64,000 nt of DNA from Pyrenula massariospora (taxonomy: Eukaryota > Ascomycota > Eurotiomycetes > Pyrenulales > Pyrenulaceae): positions 124,001 through 188,000 of the forward strand of contig JAGFMI010000009.1 of NCBI GenBank assembly GCA_021030905.1. The letters run 5' to 3'. Positions 44,108 to 55,438 of this stretch are shown here, in pieces. The position numbers and the translations under genes are program-made. Within the stretch, counting starts at the first letter, position 1. Every line of letters starts with the position of its first letter. Under the pieces are notes generated by a model. It made no database searches and had not been told where the DNA came from. It saw only the letters and a program-made list of their open reading frames with translations.

Positions 44108-45530
44108 GGGACGACCCCTTTCGAGACGAATTACTACATATAGACAATGGTGCATGTAGACCAAGGAAGATAGACATATTGCACAGATAGAGAATGCGTG
44201 TATGTGTGGGAGAACACACTCGTCCACAGTGGTTCGCAAGATAGACTGAACTTTGGATGTCGATATAGCGGAGAGCTCCCGGCTATAAAATGGCAAGATA
44301 GATAGACTTCAACAGGAATGCATTGTACGAGCCAGACATACTTGGCGCCTCTGTCTTGTTCTTGAGACATAGATAGAAGAGGGTTGAGAGCGGATAACGC
44401 GCCACTGTTACCTCAAAGAGTAGGATTAGGAGATAGCCTGGCATGTTCAGCATCACGTTGCCGTTAATCAGCGGGTTTGTGTCATAAATGGGCGCTGTAC
44501 TAGTTTATGTAGACAGGCATCGGTGGGGCCAGTTGGATATAAGATCCACTCAATGCACCGATAACTGATCATAGTCTTTTGGTGTGATAGCTTCCTACAG
44601 GGTTAAGGTAAAGTTCTTTCCGCCATAGTAGGTGTATTGTATAGTCGACTTTCGCTAGGAGAAAGGCACGTCTAATCGCTCAGATTCATTGGTGACTGAG
44701 CGTCAATACAATGTAGTTGTCGGAATATGGTCTGGAATTTGTGGATGTAAGAATCGTCAAAAATTAAGGTCGGGAATATATCGGGGTCGTGAGACGTCAT
44801 TTGGACAAATGAAACTATCCATTGTAGGTGTCAGAATGAGAATATCGTAAGACCAAAATTTGTACCGTCGAAGCGTGGTATGATAAGTCGTGGCGCCTGC
44901 AATGTGCGCTGCGGCGGGGGCTAGTGCTAGTAGATGCCCCACGGCTTTTGATAACGCTCCTCCTTCGCGAGACTGGAGAATCATTCCGCTTCTCAAGAAT
45001 TACTCGTGGCTCCTGCGATGGCATCCTACTTGCTTGATTCAAAAGTCGTGTACACTTTGATGAAAGCCTTAAAAGCCAGCAGAGTCGCCATCTATCTAGG
45101 AGGAATGCGTAGAGCCTTATCCGATGGTCAGCAATAAGGTTGCACACAGCTGAACATGTCTCGGCGGCGAGGCGCATCTGCAATGGTCAAATCGGATCTG
45201 ATCTGCGATGCTAGGCTTCCCCATTCGCCGTTAGTGAGGGAACAGATAGCCCTAAGGTAGTTGCACATGGCTGTATCTTGGAAACGTCTCAAAGAGCTGG
45301 TTCTTGTGGCATATCAAGCGAGGCTGGGGTAGATACTCTATTCCCGTCATTAAGGGATGAAGGATGCCACGATTTCTGACGGCCCCCTTCCCTTCCCACA
45401 ACCTCGACGAATTGATAGCCTTAGTCTGTGTTTTCTTGATCTGCTTTTTCAAAGGCTGCAGCACATCCTGGTTCTTTCTTCACTCGTTTGTTCACACGTT
45501 ATATACTGTCATTGAAGTAACAGATTCGAG
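44108..45530. other. Intergenic, 1.4 kb
   Basis: Downstream flank of mef1 and upstream region of the membrane protein gene, both on the plus strand. Minus-strand frames at 44757-45183 and elsewhere lack recognisable content. No repeat is seen. Confidence 0.45.
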
Positions 45531-47930
45531 ATGAGCTTAGCGCAACGCTCTCCACAAAATGAGAACGACTCAGTCTCCGAGGAGTCAATTGATTCTTTGA
45601 AGAAATTAGAGACACAAAAGCCATCACAGGCGCGACTACGGAAACTTAAACGTTTATTCCTTAATGGACAAGCCACCGTTATCTACAAGGGACTTGCAGC
45701 TACAGTACGCTTCTGAATACTTGACAGTCCCGACTCACTGAATCGCTGTACAGGTCCCTATGTTCTCTTTATCAATTCTTCTACTCGGCCTTATTCTCAG
45801 GCTGTCGACCACAGATTCGCCGTCAACTTCACCGGATTTTCACTTTCAGGGCAACAAGCCGTCAGATCCAACAAACGCATACTACGTGAAAATGAGCGCA
45901 ACTAGATTTGCCACAATGTCAGGATGGTCTAGCACGCTTAGTCCCATTCTCAGTGTGATTCTAATGGAGCTATGGTCTTATCGATTGGCCGTCGGCATTC
46001 ATAAAATTTCGCAAAATCCTGTGAAAAAGGACTTGCCGTCACCATACCAATTTGTTTTGCTTCTGGAAATGCTGAAAGGTTCGTGCAGACTGTCACAAAG
46101 CATTAAGAGCACTGTTAATGTTGACTGCGACCGCTCAGGGAGCCCGGCGGTCCTCTTCCGGCAGCTAGATTATTGGTTTTGCTGGAGTGGTAGACAGACT
46201 TCTTCAGTAAGTCTACTTAAAACTACGACATCGATGTTGTGCATCGTGTCAATACTAAGGTATATGGGCACTTCGACATCTGCAATGTATCGTTGTGCTT
46301 AGAGAACTGATTCTGATCTTACTTTGTTCATAGTTTTTCAATTATGCTCGCAGACACCTGGCTTCATTTGGCGATTGAGACAGTGTCGATAACCCGGTCT
46401 GCAAACACTGCACAAGCGGAACATTCTTTTTTCGCCCGCGCGGAGTTGTCCCCTCAAGATAAAGGGCTTGCTCAAAGTCTCGACAATAATTTACCAGATA
46501 GCGCCCGGAGCATGGCTTTAAGTGATTACTATTTAAATGGTAATTCCGAGTTCGGTGGTCCTGGAAAATGCTCTAACGGCTCAGCACTTTCGTGTTCGAT
46601 CGATTCAATCCTTACATCTGCGAATGTCTCGCTTGAAGGCTCTCGAGAGGCGATGCAAATCCTCGCCAACCAATCCCTTACCTACAAACTTCAGACCACT
46701 ACTCAGCAAGATCCACCGATCATTTACATCGTCTCACCAAGTACTCCACAAATCTCAGAATTTGCAGTTGATTTTACGGCTTTCACCTACGGAGCTTCTA
46801 CAAATTGTACACCTATGAGTAATGAATGTGGTTTCATGGATGAGAGCAATAGCAGCTTCATAGACTGGAAATTTGACTGCAATAGTACTGGGTCTAAATT
46901 CAAGTACAAGCAGCACATGCAGCACGACCAAAAGAGTCTACTTCTTTTTGAAAACCACACTCTCTATTCAGACGACAAATATGTGATACCAATACCTTCA
47001 GATATGTATATCACGGATACAGCCTTTGTAGGCTACCAGAACTTTTCACGATATCCGACCAAGAACATGGCCAATCCCTCTTTTCCAGCTGTGGTGATGA
47101 TTTCAGACAATGACCATCAGGGTCTTGAATATAGCAGCGACACAATAGAGCTCAAAAGCATCGGCACGGTCGCTGAAGCCATAGTTGCCTTCTGCAAACA
47201 TACAATTTACGACATCAAATACGCTTATACTAACAATACATACACCATTCTCAACACTACAGTCTCAAATCACGCCGTGGCAAGCATCGTCAACGTCCCC
47301 CTCATGTTCGGCCAGCCCGAGGCGTTTTTCCAGTCCCTGCCAGATGGCGTAATGGCAAACGGCACCTCCACCGGCATCCTCGACAACTACGCCCTCGCCT
47401 ACAGCCGCGCCTCCATGGCCATCCTCACCGCCTTCCTCCAACCGGCACCCCCAGCCTCCGTCCAATACCGCCGCCAAGTCCTCGTGGCCCGCGTCCCCAA
47501 GCCCCCCCTCTTCACCCTCATCGCGCTCAACCTCCTCTTCGCCGCCCTCGGTCTCGGGCTCACGCTTAGCGCGCTCCGCGCCCTCGCCCGGGAACGCGCG
47601 ATCGCGGACGTGAAGGCGCGGCTCGGGGTCGGCGGGCTGGCGGCGGAGTGCTTTGAGAAGGAGGACGAGTCGGGGCTTGTGGACAGGGAGGTTGAGGATA
47701 GTACGGAGCTGTTTTCCGAGAAGAGCGGGACGTTAGGCGGGAAGGTAGGAGTGGAACGGAGTGGGCGGGGTGGGGCTTGGCGGCTTAAGAGGTTTGATGT
47801 GGAGGAGAAATCGAGGGATACTTGGGAGGAGGTTATTTTCTTTATTCCTCCGGAGCTTCGGGGCCCGGAATTTAGAGGGCGAGAAATTAGACGGTTAGAA
47901 CATGAGCGGGATAGTGAAAGCACCTTGTAA
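45531..47930 (+). CDS. Large glycosylated fungal membrane protein, function unknown
   Basis: Four exons, 45531-45704, 45754-46078, 46139-46259 and 46334-47930, with matching phases, give 738 residues. Membrane segments are expected at PMFSLSILLLGLILRL, at SPILSVILMELWSYRLAV, across the third intron at LCIVSILSFSIMLADTW, and near the end at PLFTLIALNLLFAALGLGL. The roughly 380-residue loop between the third and fourth has many N-glycosylation sites and several Cys, so it probably faces outside. The layout matches a family of uncharacterised membrane proteins that I recall from many Pezizomycotina. The 60-base second intron keeps the frame and has no stop, so it could be retained. GC content rises clearly in the last 600 bases. 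Confidence 0.7.
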
Positions 47931-48689
47931 GCATCCCAGGCTTGCTACGAATCGTGCTTTTCACACATTAAATAGAGTCTTTCAAATGTCAACGGTCACC
48001 TTTCAAGAATATTAGATTTGAAGATACGTCTTTGAAGACCTTGAGCTATAGAGAGTGAAAGAGGACTTGAAGGTTTGGCGATAAGGCAGTTGCTCGTATC
48101 ATGGTTTTACTCTAGTAATGAGCTGTTTAGGAAGATTATATCTTATATGCCACTTGACAGGTGTCAACCCTACTTCCTTGCTCTAACGTACTATAGACAT
48201 CCACATCACCTCCTATCTCTCCTCTCCACACTAGAAGCTGGCAGAAAACACATTAAGAGATCATCCTTCTGATCTAGGTCTATGTGTATCCCGTATGACC
48301 TTGCGTCTCATCTTCTATCTGAGAATCCGAGATATGCTAACCACAAGAAGCGACAAATGAGGCGTTGAAAATCCGAAATATAGGCAATAAATTGCTCGAT
48401 GGAGAGATCTTGCTAATTAACAAGATAGCCGTACGAAAAGATCTTTGTCAGATTGCTGGATGCAAGTCGGCGGCGGATCGCATGCAGAGCCAATGTTGCA
48501 ATCACGTCAAAGATGATCTCAAGTTGGCGGTGGTGGGCATCCTTTCACGAGGTGCAGAAAAGATAAATCTCTTGCCCCGTCGTCGGTTATGCTATTGTTA
48601 TATCAAAGACGATAGGCCTGAAGCACCTTCACATGAGGGGTCCGAGATGATAAAGCGCCAGCAAGATAGCGTCGACGTTACATCCTTTC
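47931..48689. other. Intergenic, between convergent genes
   Basis: About 760 bases with 3' flanks of the membrane protein gene and the aldo/keto-reductase-like gene. The plus-strand frame at 48365-48736 has no recognisable content. Nothing else is seen. Confidence 0.45.
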
Positions 48690-49964
48690 TCAGAAGAAGT
48701 TTTCTTCTTTCGGTTCATTCGTTCCCATGCGTTTGACAGGCTCGTCTAGAGACGCTTCATCATCCCGCGAGCGTGATGTGTGCCCAGGCTTTTTCTTGTC
48801 TCGTCCCTTGTACGTGCCCTTCGCTATCGCCAGTTTGTTCCGAAGCTCAATCAAGCTGGGGGGATTGTCCTCTCTGATTTTTTTTCGAAACTCAAGCACA
48901 GCCTTCGCCCATATTTTCGGATTCTCTTGCGCAAAAATTTTCAGCGTCTTCAAACGAGTCAAATCTGTATCGAGGTGCTTTGAAGTGGAATCACTCAGTG
49001 TCAGCCCTTGCAACTCCATGATTAATCCATAAAGTACAATTACTGACGGGAGCTCAATTCTCCGTGAAAGTTTAATTATGAACGGTAAGCACCATAAATC
49101 TTCAATTTCTCCACTCTGAAGAATGGTCTGACAAAGCATCTGATGAGAGCGGCAGAATCGACGTTGCCATACGTCATAACCAAAGTCCATTGAAAATCTC
49201 CCTACGAAAACTGCCGGTTTGATTTTTGCTGCTTGATAAATAGTAGCTAGATCTGGAGCTGGCTGGGATATGATTCCTAGATGGCGGATCTTTGTTGGCA
49301 CATATTCCTCGAGAACCTTCCAAGCCTCAAGAATAGATGACACTTTCCGCTCAGGTGCATGCAAGACCATGAGATCCATGTAAGGTCCTTCTGATAAAGT
49401 GTCATCATTGTGGCGTAAATCATGTAAGGAGGTGATTATGGATGTGTGAATGGGAGCAGGGTCAAATTTTTCTGATGGTTTCTCTGTTATCAAGTGTTTG
49501 CGTGCTCTACGATCTCGTTTTGCGTTTCGCTTCTTATGGCCGTCGGCCAGATCTTCCTCTGTAGGATATTCTACCTTGTCCAGAGGCGTTTTGTCTTTGT
49601 CAATCTTCTTAGGACATTCATTTCCTACCTCTGGCTCCAATCTTAGAGTTGTTTGAACCTACATTGCAGATCAATTCATCAGCAAGAGAAAATAGATCGT
49701 CATCCGACTGACAAAGATTTCTTCCCTTTTAACACCGAGATCTAATATTGCCCGGCGCAGTGCCTCGCCCGTCGGAGCCTCGTGGTTAACATGCGGGCCA
49801 GTGCGAGCGGTTAAGCCCCTGTACCCCAAGCGTAAAGCTTGAAATACAGATTCTTCAGGGTTCTTGTCATCGCGATTTGCACCCCAGACAAGAGATGGAA
49901 TGGTTGTTTTCCCTGCACATCCAACATTTCGTATGACGAGCGGCCCTAGAAGAGCTCTCTGCAT
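48690..49964 (-). CDS. Aldo/keto-reductase-like protein with degenerate active site
   Basis: Two exons, 49964-49713 and 49658-48690, joined in phase 0 across a 54-base intron (GTCAGT donor, TGTAG acceptor), give 406 residues. Aldo/keto-reductase text is visible: IPSLVWGA, VFQALRLGYRG, TGEALRRAILDLGVKREEIF continuing into VQTTL after the splice, MDLMVLHAPE, ILEAWKVLEEYVPTKIRHLGI, and KPAVFVGRFSMDFGYDV. The catalytic tetrad is mostly gone: Asp is T52, Tyr falls at P57/H58, and Lys is T88; only the His of LHAPE remains. A basic, Lys-rich insert of about 65 residues sits between the VQT strand and the next helix, and the C-terminal tail is also highly charged. It is probably not an oxidoreductase; whether it is a functioning pseudoenzyme or a decaying gene is open. 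Confidence 0.78.
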
Positions 49965-50898
49965 AATCCCTGCAGTATATAAGTTTTACCGGACTTGGAG
50001 GCGCAGCCTGAACCTGCAAGCCCGGTATTATGGACCAGCTCAAAAGTAGCACCGGTGATGTCTAATAAAGGCTCATAAAATGGTGCTTAACACCGCTTTG
50101 AACGCCGAATGCTAGACAAAAAGCTCTGATCCCGCCGGCCGTTAGCAATGTGAGCAGCCGAACTTCAAACAGCTCCAATTGACTCGTTCTACCATGTCCG
50201 CGATTAAATCCTGCAATGTAGATAAAGAGTGAAAGTAGAATCAACGTATGAGGACCTCAGTAGCTATCTTGTAAAGGCTCTTTTATATACGCTCGAGATT
50301 GCACCAGAGGGGACGGGAATCAAACTGCGTTCAACGTTGATCTCGCCGCAAGAAGATGGAGGCTTGGCGTGCATATCGCTAGGGATGAATGTGGTGCACA
50401 GACATTGCATGACTGGAGCCTAGACTCTAGAAACGGTGCGCGGAAAGTATTGCCTTGGAGTGGCCGAGTCCCATCTGAACGAGGGAGGCTGTCGTCTGCT
50501 ATTAAGGTGATGCTGGGCGCGAAGAGCCACCATGATTGCTCTTGATTAGTTAGCGTACACTGGTACGATAGTGCTCAGCGCTAACGCATATTTTAGTCAG
50601 GGTGTATATGCTACAGGGGCGGAATTGAAAAGACATCGTTTCATTCGCGCTAGCAAGCTACTGATCAGAGAAGACTGTGTTGCTAAGTACCTACTGCTGT
50701 TAATTATTTTGCGAAAGCTTCGTAATTCTGAGAATCGAAGTCCCATTCCTGACACTGAGAGTCCGCCGTTTCTGATCCATATTACCTCGCAACGACTCGA
50801 ATAATGTGATTTAGAACACAATGTGTGAATAAAAGGATCTCCACCCTCGAGATCCGGTTGTCGCGAGGCCACATCAACGTCTGAATGACGATGTTGGA
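49965..50898. other. Intergenic, promoter of the aldo/keto-reductase-like gene
   Basis: About 930 bases between two minus-strand genes. Several short frames on both strands lack recognisable content. No repeat is seen. Confidence 0.45.
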
Positions 50899-52359
50899 CT
50901 AATCACTCTCTGTGCCGTCGGAATTGTCCCTGACCAGACCATCGGACTCACGCGCGGTTATAGTATCGAAGCTGGCAATGTTCATATCCTTCACATCTCG
51001 CTCAAGCTGGGTGACGGTACGGAACTCGCGAAGTGGCCCGGCCGGATTTGAGCTGATATCGTGGAGAAGGTGCTTGATGGGAACGACCCGAGGTTTGACG
51101 ATAGGATCATTCGGGACGGGATTGACTCCCTTCTTCTTGGCTTTCTGTTGGTCCATCTGCTTGACTGAGATGATGTTCTTGAATGCTTCGCCATGTATAC
51201 TAGAGATCGGCTCTTCTAGTCCAAAGAACGGAAAACCATGTGCTGCGTACACTTCGCTGCTGACTGGTGTCGGCGGAGGGGAATGTCCGGTAACGACCCT
51301 GAAGACCTCGGAGTTGAGCACATGTACATTGAATGTGATAGTTGACTTGGGAGCCCAGCTGGTCTCATCGTAGTGATCTTCTTGGATGTACTGATCAATG
51401 AGCCCACCGGGAGCTACTGCCATTCGCACCTCTTCCGGGGGTGGCCCGCCGCCGATCAACCTAAGAACTAAATGCAACACGCTTTCCGGCAGAATCCCGT
51501 AGTCGGAGAGGGTCGGAAAATCTTCTAGTTGCTTTCCATCAAAGATCAATCTCTGCTGGTCAGTAGGGAGGCCTACCTTGGCGCAAAGCTTGCCTTTGAT
51601 GATATCGATGGTGTCATGTTCCCGACATGGCAAAAGTATTGTCTTTCCGTTCAATGTTTTGACAAAAATGTTCATCAACTCCGACTTATCAGATGTTGGA
51701 GTCGAGAATTTTTTGGTTGCGGTGACTTCAAATTGAATACCACCAATGGTGTCCTGCCCGGTCAGCTGGGCTTCCACAGAGTATCCCGAGCCAAAGGGCA
51801 TGGCTGTAAATTGACGAATCATTCCTGGTGCTACAGAGATTCCATCCAGCCACGATTGTTTTGGGGTCACCACATAATCTTGAAGGTTGACATTGGAGTC
51901 CCCTTTCCGAAGACTCTCGGCTCGCCTCATGTTTGTGGCAATATTTTCCCCTGCTGCCTCTCCTGACACAGCGTTCACACCACCTACATAGATCTTTATG
52001 GCAAATTGTTGACGTGAATCGAACCGGATCTACATTGCTTCGCGCTCTGCCAGATGTGTAAGTTGACAGCCCCCTAAAACCATGACTGACTCGAACTTAC
52101 GATACATCGGGAAAAATACCCCACCTTGAGCTACAATACTATCTGGGAGACTCTTGCTGTGGGCTGATACGGAATAGAGTGGATATTTTCCCATGCTAGG
52201 AGGAAGAGCAGAACTAGTGTCATTGTCGGGGACTCGGATCGTCCGATGAAATGAGATCGCCATGGCATCTGGGCGAAGTTCATTACCAATGATAATGGAA
52301 CCAGACTCTCCAGATCGAGCTCCGTTCAAAGCTGCTTGAAGAGGGTAGGAGACGATCAT
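50899..52359 (-). pseudogene. Ubiquitin-like-domain protein gene with an in-frame TAG
   Basis: Exon 1 runs 52359-52101 (the conserved block MAISFHRTIRVPDND begins about residue 33), then a 54-base intron (GTAAGT donor, GGCAG acceptor), then exon 2 from 52046 to 50899. The splice gives FFPMY-Q-REAM and then TAG at 52032-52030. In the fungal family I remember, a Trp codon follows this REAM. After the TAG the same frame stays open for about 376 codons, through [36 protein letters not shown], and a ubiquitin-like domain ([13 protein letters not shown] through LVLRLIGGG), to a normal-looking end. One base change, TGG to TAG, explains the break. The family's function is unknown. A recent pseudogene, a sequencing error or stop readthrough are all possible; no good downstream ATG restores the conserved start. 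Confidence 0.8.
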
Positions 52360-52955
52360 AATTCCCTAGCTTCTTGCGGAAGCTGTCGCGGAAGGTCGTG
52401 AATCGCAAAGATGGATCAAGATGAAGGAATATTTAAATGCTGGTGCGTGGACTCGAGGCCTGTAGGATGGTTATGAGGATGCTGGTCGATGAAGAGAAAG
52501 TGAGAAGGGTAGAAGGGGGAGGACAAATTAAATAGTTTAGTGATTGAAGTATCTGGTGATCGAAGATTCACCACCGAGTGATGATACGATAGAAAGTGGG
52601 GATCAAGTGCGCCGTAGAATTTAGAAGCGTGCAGAAGCGCAGAAAGCATATTCAAGTAAAAGCGACAATACCTATTCTTCTCACTATTGTCCTTCCATTA
52701 CCTAAAGCTCAGCGTGATTTGAGATCCTTTCAAAAATCGGTGCAAATATGGCTTAAATAGGATTTTAGACAATTCCGTCCGGCTGTAGCCGCTCTCTTCT
52801 GTAAGTCTTATCAAGGCTCAAAGATCCTTGTGAAACAAATGCTCGCCAGACCCGAGCGATTCAGAACGCGAACAATCCAAATGTTGGCGGTCGGCACCTA
52901 GAACTGCTTATTCTATAAGATTATGGCGTTAAGCGTTGCGGACATTCTTTTTCTT
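52360..52955. other. Intergenic, promoter of the ubiquitin-like gene
   Basis: About 600 bases between minus-strand genes. A 79-codon minus-strand frame at 52416-52655 has no recognisable content. Nothing else is seen. Confidence 0.45.
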
Positions 52956-54440
52956 TCACATAAGATCTTTTAGCTCAGACTCAACGGCTGTCGCTTCCTC
53001 CAACATTAGTGAAATAGTTCGATCTAGGCCCTGCGAGTGAAGAGGAATAATCGGTTTCCCTTCTGCGCACCAGACGTCATCTCCACTGTGAAGCCAGCGA
53101 GGTTGGTCGTCCATAGTGGCTCCGGCAGGCATGAAGTGGGAGAATGTGGTCAAAGAACTTGAACTCAATTCGGTCTTCAAGGCTTTATTTTTAACTAGTC
53201 CGCCGTTAAACCAAAGGATCTTTCGTCCTGTTTCATCTGCATGTGCAATATGTGGACTACATTGCTTTCTGTCATGCAGGCTTCCCGTTGGCTGGCCGAT
53301 TGAACCTGCGTAACTGGGCTGGAAGGCATACGGCGCGCCAGTCATTTCAGCGGCAACCCAGTATGTCTCTTTATCGCCCATGAGATGCTGGTAAACGTTT
53401 TCTCTGACCCCCTTGGAGTTCATCCGCGCAGCGAATATCATCGCGAGGAACAGTTGGGGGATGGCTTTGTTGATAGCAACAACTCCAGACTCCATTTCTT
53501 GCCAAAGATCCTCCTTCCAGAATAGGCTTTCTTGGAGCTGAGCACTCGGCTTCCTCTTCCCAAAGAAAGATTCGGATATCCAAGCTCTCCGACTATTTCC
53601 AGGTCCTTTATATGCGCGATCATGGTAGAACAAAGTTCCTGTGGTGCTAAATTGAGGACTATGTTCCAGGAGGCTGTCTGGTGATTGCACGAAGACAGTG
53701 TCCGCATCCGCGAGAACCACGTTTGAAAAGCGACTTGCAATGATGGCAAATGGCTTCGCGGCGTAGCCGCTTCCAGTCAGTCCCACCACTTCATCTTTGA
53801 AATGAGAAAGCAAATTGTTGAGGAAAATATCTTTTGCTAGGCTTTTCAGAGCTTTTTGATGCGTCTTTGGCAGATCGCTGTCTCCCGAGAAGGCAATCTC
53901 AATTGGCAATGTCGACTGATGTACCTTTCTGAGAGATCGAATGAGATGTGCCGCAAACATGAAATTCTCGCGTCCAACACATATGACGATGCCGGTGGAG
54001 GTTGAGTCTTCTTGAGTTTGGAGCTTGGGAGCTCTCCATGGAATATATGCCGAAGGCTTTCGTAGCCACCACGAATATCTCTGGCCCAGAACAGCATTTA
54101 GTTCCTGCCAGAGAGATAGATTTGCAGCTTTGATATAAGCTGCCGCAAAGCGGCCAATAACCGCGGCATGGTAAGCTTCCTCACGCAGTCTCGGCATGCT
54201 AGCAAGGTCATTACCGAGCATTGAGGGACTTCCTTTGATGTTTTGGAGCTCGGTGAAGTCCTCCGCGAAAGCTGTCTCGGATTCCGGCCATGTTGACTGG
54301 TTGGTCCTGTTCCGAAAGATTGAGTAAAGTGCGTAGATCAACCCTATACAGATTAGGAAAGCAAGGCTCCGAACCCGCATGGTGGATTCAAGGACAGATC
54401 CTTGTGGATTTGACATGACCCTGCGCCGACTACATCGCAA
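52956..54440 (-). CDS. Type II membrane glycosyltransferase, MNN1-like (GT71)
   Basis: Intronless frame of 494 residues; the start at MRVRSLAFLICIGLIYALYS (base 54380) would put a membrane anchor at the very N-terminus, as expected for a Golgi type II protein, so the first 20 residues may be untranslated. The stem is followed by GIVICVGRENFMFAAHLIRS, IEIAFSGDSDL, and VVLADADTVFVQSP with the DxD metal-binding motif, then ESGVVAINKA and WFNGGLV. This order fits alpha-1,3-mannosyltransferases of the MNN1 family, which cap mannan and glycoprotein chains in the Golgi. The family call rests on these motifs and overall layout; sugar specificity is not certain. Confidence 0.82.
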   Translation of the reverse strand: MRCSRRRVMSNPQGSVLESTMRVRSLAFLICIGLIYALYSIFRNRTNQSTWPESETAFAEDFTELQNIKGSPSMLGNDLASMPRLREEAYHAAVIGRFAAAYIKAANLSLWQELNAVLGQRYSWWLRKPSAYIPWRAPKLQTQEDSTSTGIVICVGRENFMFAAHLIRSLRKVHQSTLPIEIAFSGDSDLPKTHQKALKSLAKDIFLNNLLSHFKDEVVGLTGSGYAAKPFAIIASRFSNVVLADADTVFVQSPDSLLEHSPQFSTTGTLFYHDRAYKGPGNSRRAWISESFFGKRKPSAQLQESLFWKEDLWQEMESGVVAINKAIPQLFLAMIFAARMNSKGVRENVYQHLMGDKETYWVAAEMTGAPYAFQPSYAGSIGQPTGSLHDRKQCSPHIAHADETGRKILWFNGGLVKNKALKTELSSSSLTTFSHFMPAGATMDDQPRWLHSGDDVWCAEGKPIIPLHSQGLDRTISLMLEEATAVESELKDLM

Positions 54441-55438
54441 ACGACGGGCATCATGACGCGGGATAGATAATATAACATTTGGGAAGATTGCATACTGCTT
54501 ACTAGTAAGAAAAGGAATTCTGGGCGCTGGCTAGCGTAGAAGCTAATCCTCTAGGCGGTTTCTAGGCGCCATTTCTTCTTGGGGCCAAATTAGCGAAGTC
54601 TATCTTTAGCAGCACCATTGCCTGAAGTGTAGGCTAATTTACCTGTCTATCTCGCAGACGTCGACTTTCATCGCCGCAATTATTATACCGAAACTTGGGA
54701 CAGAAACAAGTTCAAAGCCCCAGGGCACGAGAGAAGTTGCTGAAACCTCCAGAAGCATTAAGCTGTCGAAAGCTCCATGCCTCGATGCTTAATGCGTCTG
54801 AATAGGTCCAACAAGCTGCTGGCTTCAGCGATCCAGAATTTTTCATGAGGATTGAAATGGCAGGTCATTAGTGTACATTTCTAATACTTGAGGTATCATC
54901 CTCTAATCTCCCAGTCAACAATCTCAAAAACATCTTTTTCTTTGAATGATAGTTTCACTGCTTAGACCCTTCTACAAGAAATATGCTTTCGTGGTGCTAT
55001 TCTTCTGCAGAACGATTAGCTCATTTAACGGAGGCAAATTTTGTGGATGATGCTCAAGCCCATTTTGCATAGCCTTCCCAAAGCATGGCACGGGATTAAA
55101 GAGTCGAGTCCATCTTCTGCAGAGGGGGCATTTGCGATCTTATACCTGTCGTCCGTCAAGATCCCCAACACATTCATCGTAAAGCGGTAGCAGTGCCACC
55201 ATCTGCGGTGTATACTCTTTCGTTCAAGCAAATAGAGAAGCCTCCGATTTGGCAGAGCGAACATCCCACCCAGCGCTGCTCGCGTGACGCAATATGCTTT
55301 GGAATGGAATGCTCCTCGATCCTTTTCAATCTAATTGAAAAGCTGTAAAAAGCTGTCCGCAAGGTTCCCGCGCATGCTCTAAACCTGGCCTTACCATGAG
55401 TTCTAACGTTTAGGTTAACATCAACGTAGGCTAATACT
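54441..55438. other. Intergenic, promoter of the glycosyltransferase gene
   Basis: About 1 kb between minus-strand genes. Minus-strand frames at 55025-55455 lack recognisable content and overlap one another. No repeat or RNA gene is seen. Confidence 0.45.

Noticed and set aside
52018-52030. GGTTCGATTC on the minus strand, another B-box-like word
   Set aside because: It is part of the open frame after the TAG in the ubiquitin-like gene and no tRNA fold can be drawn.
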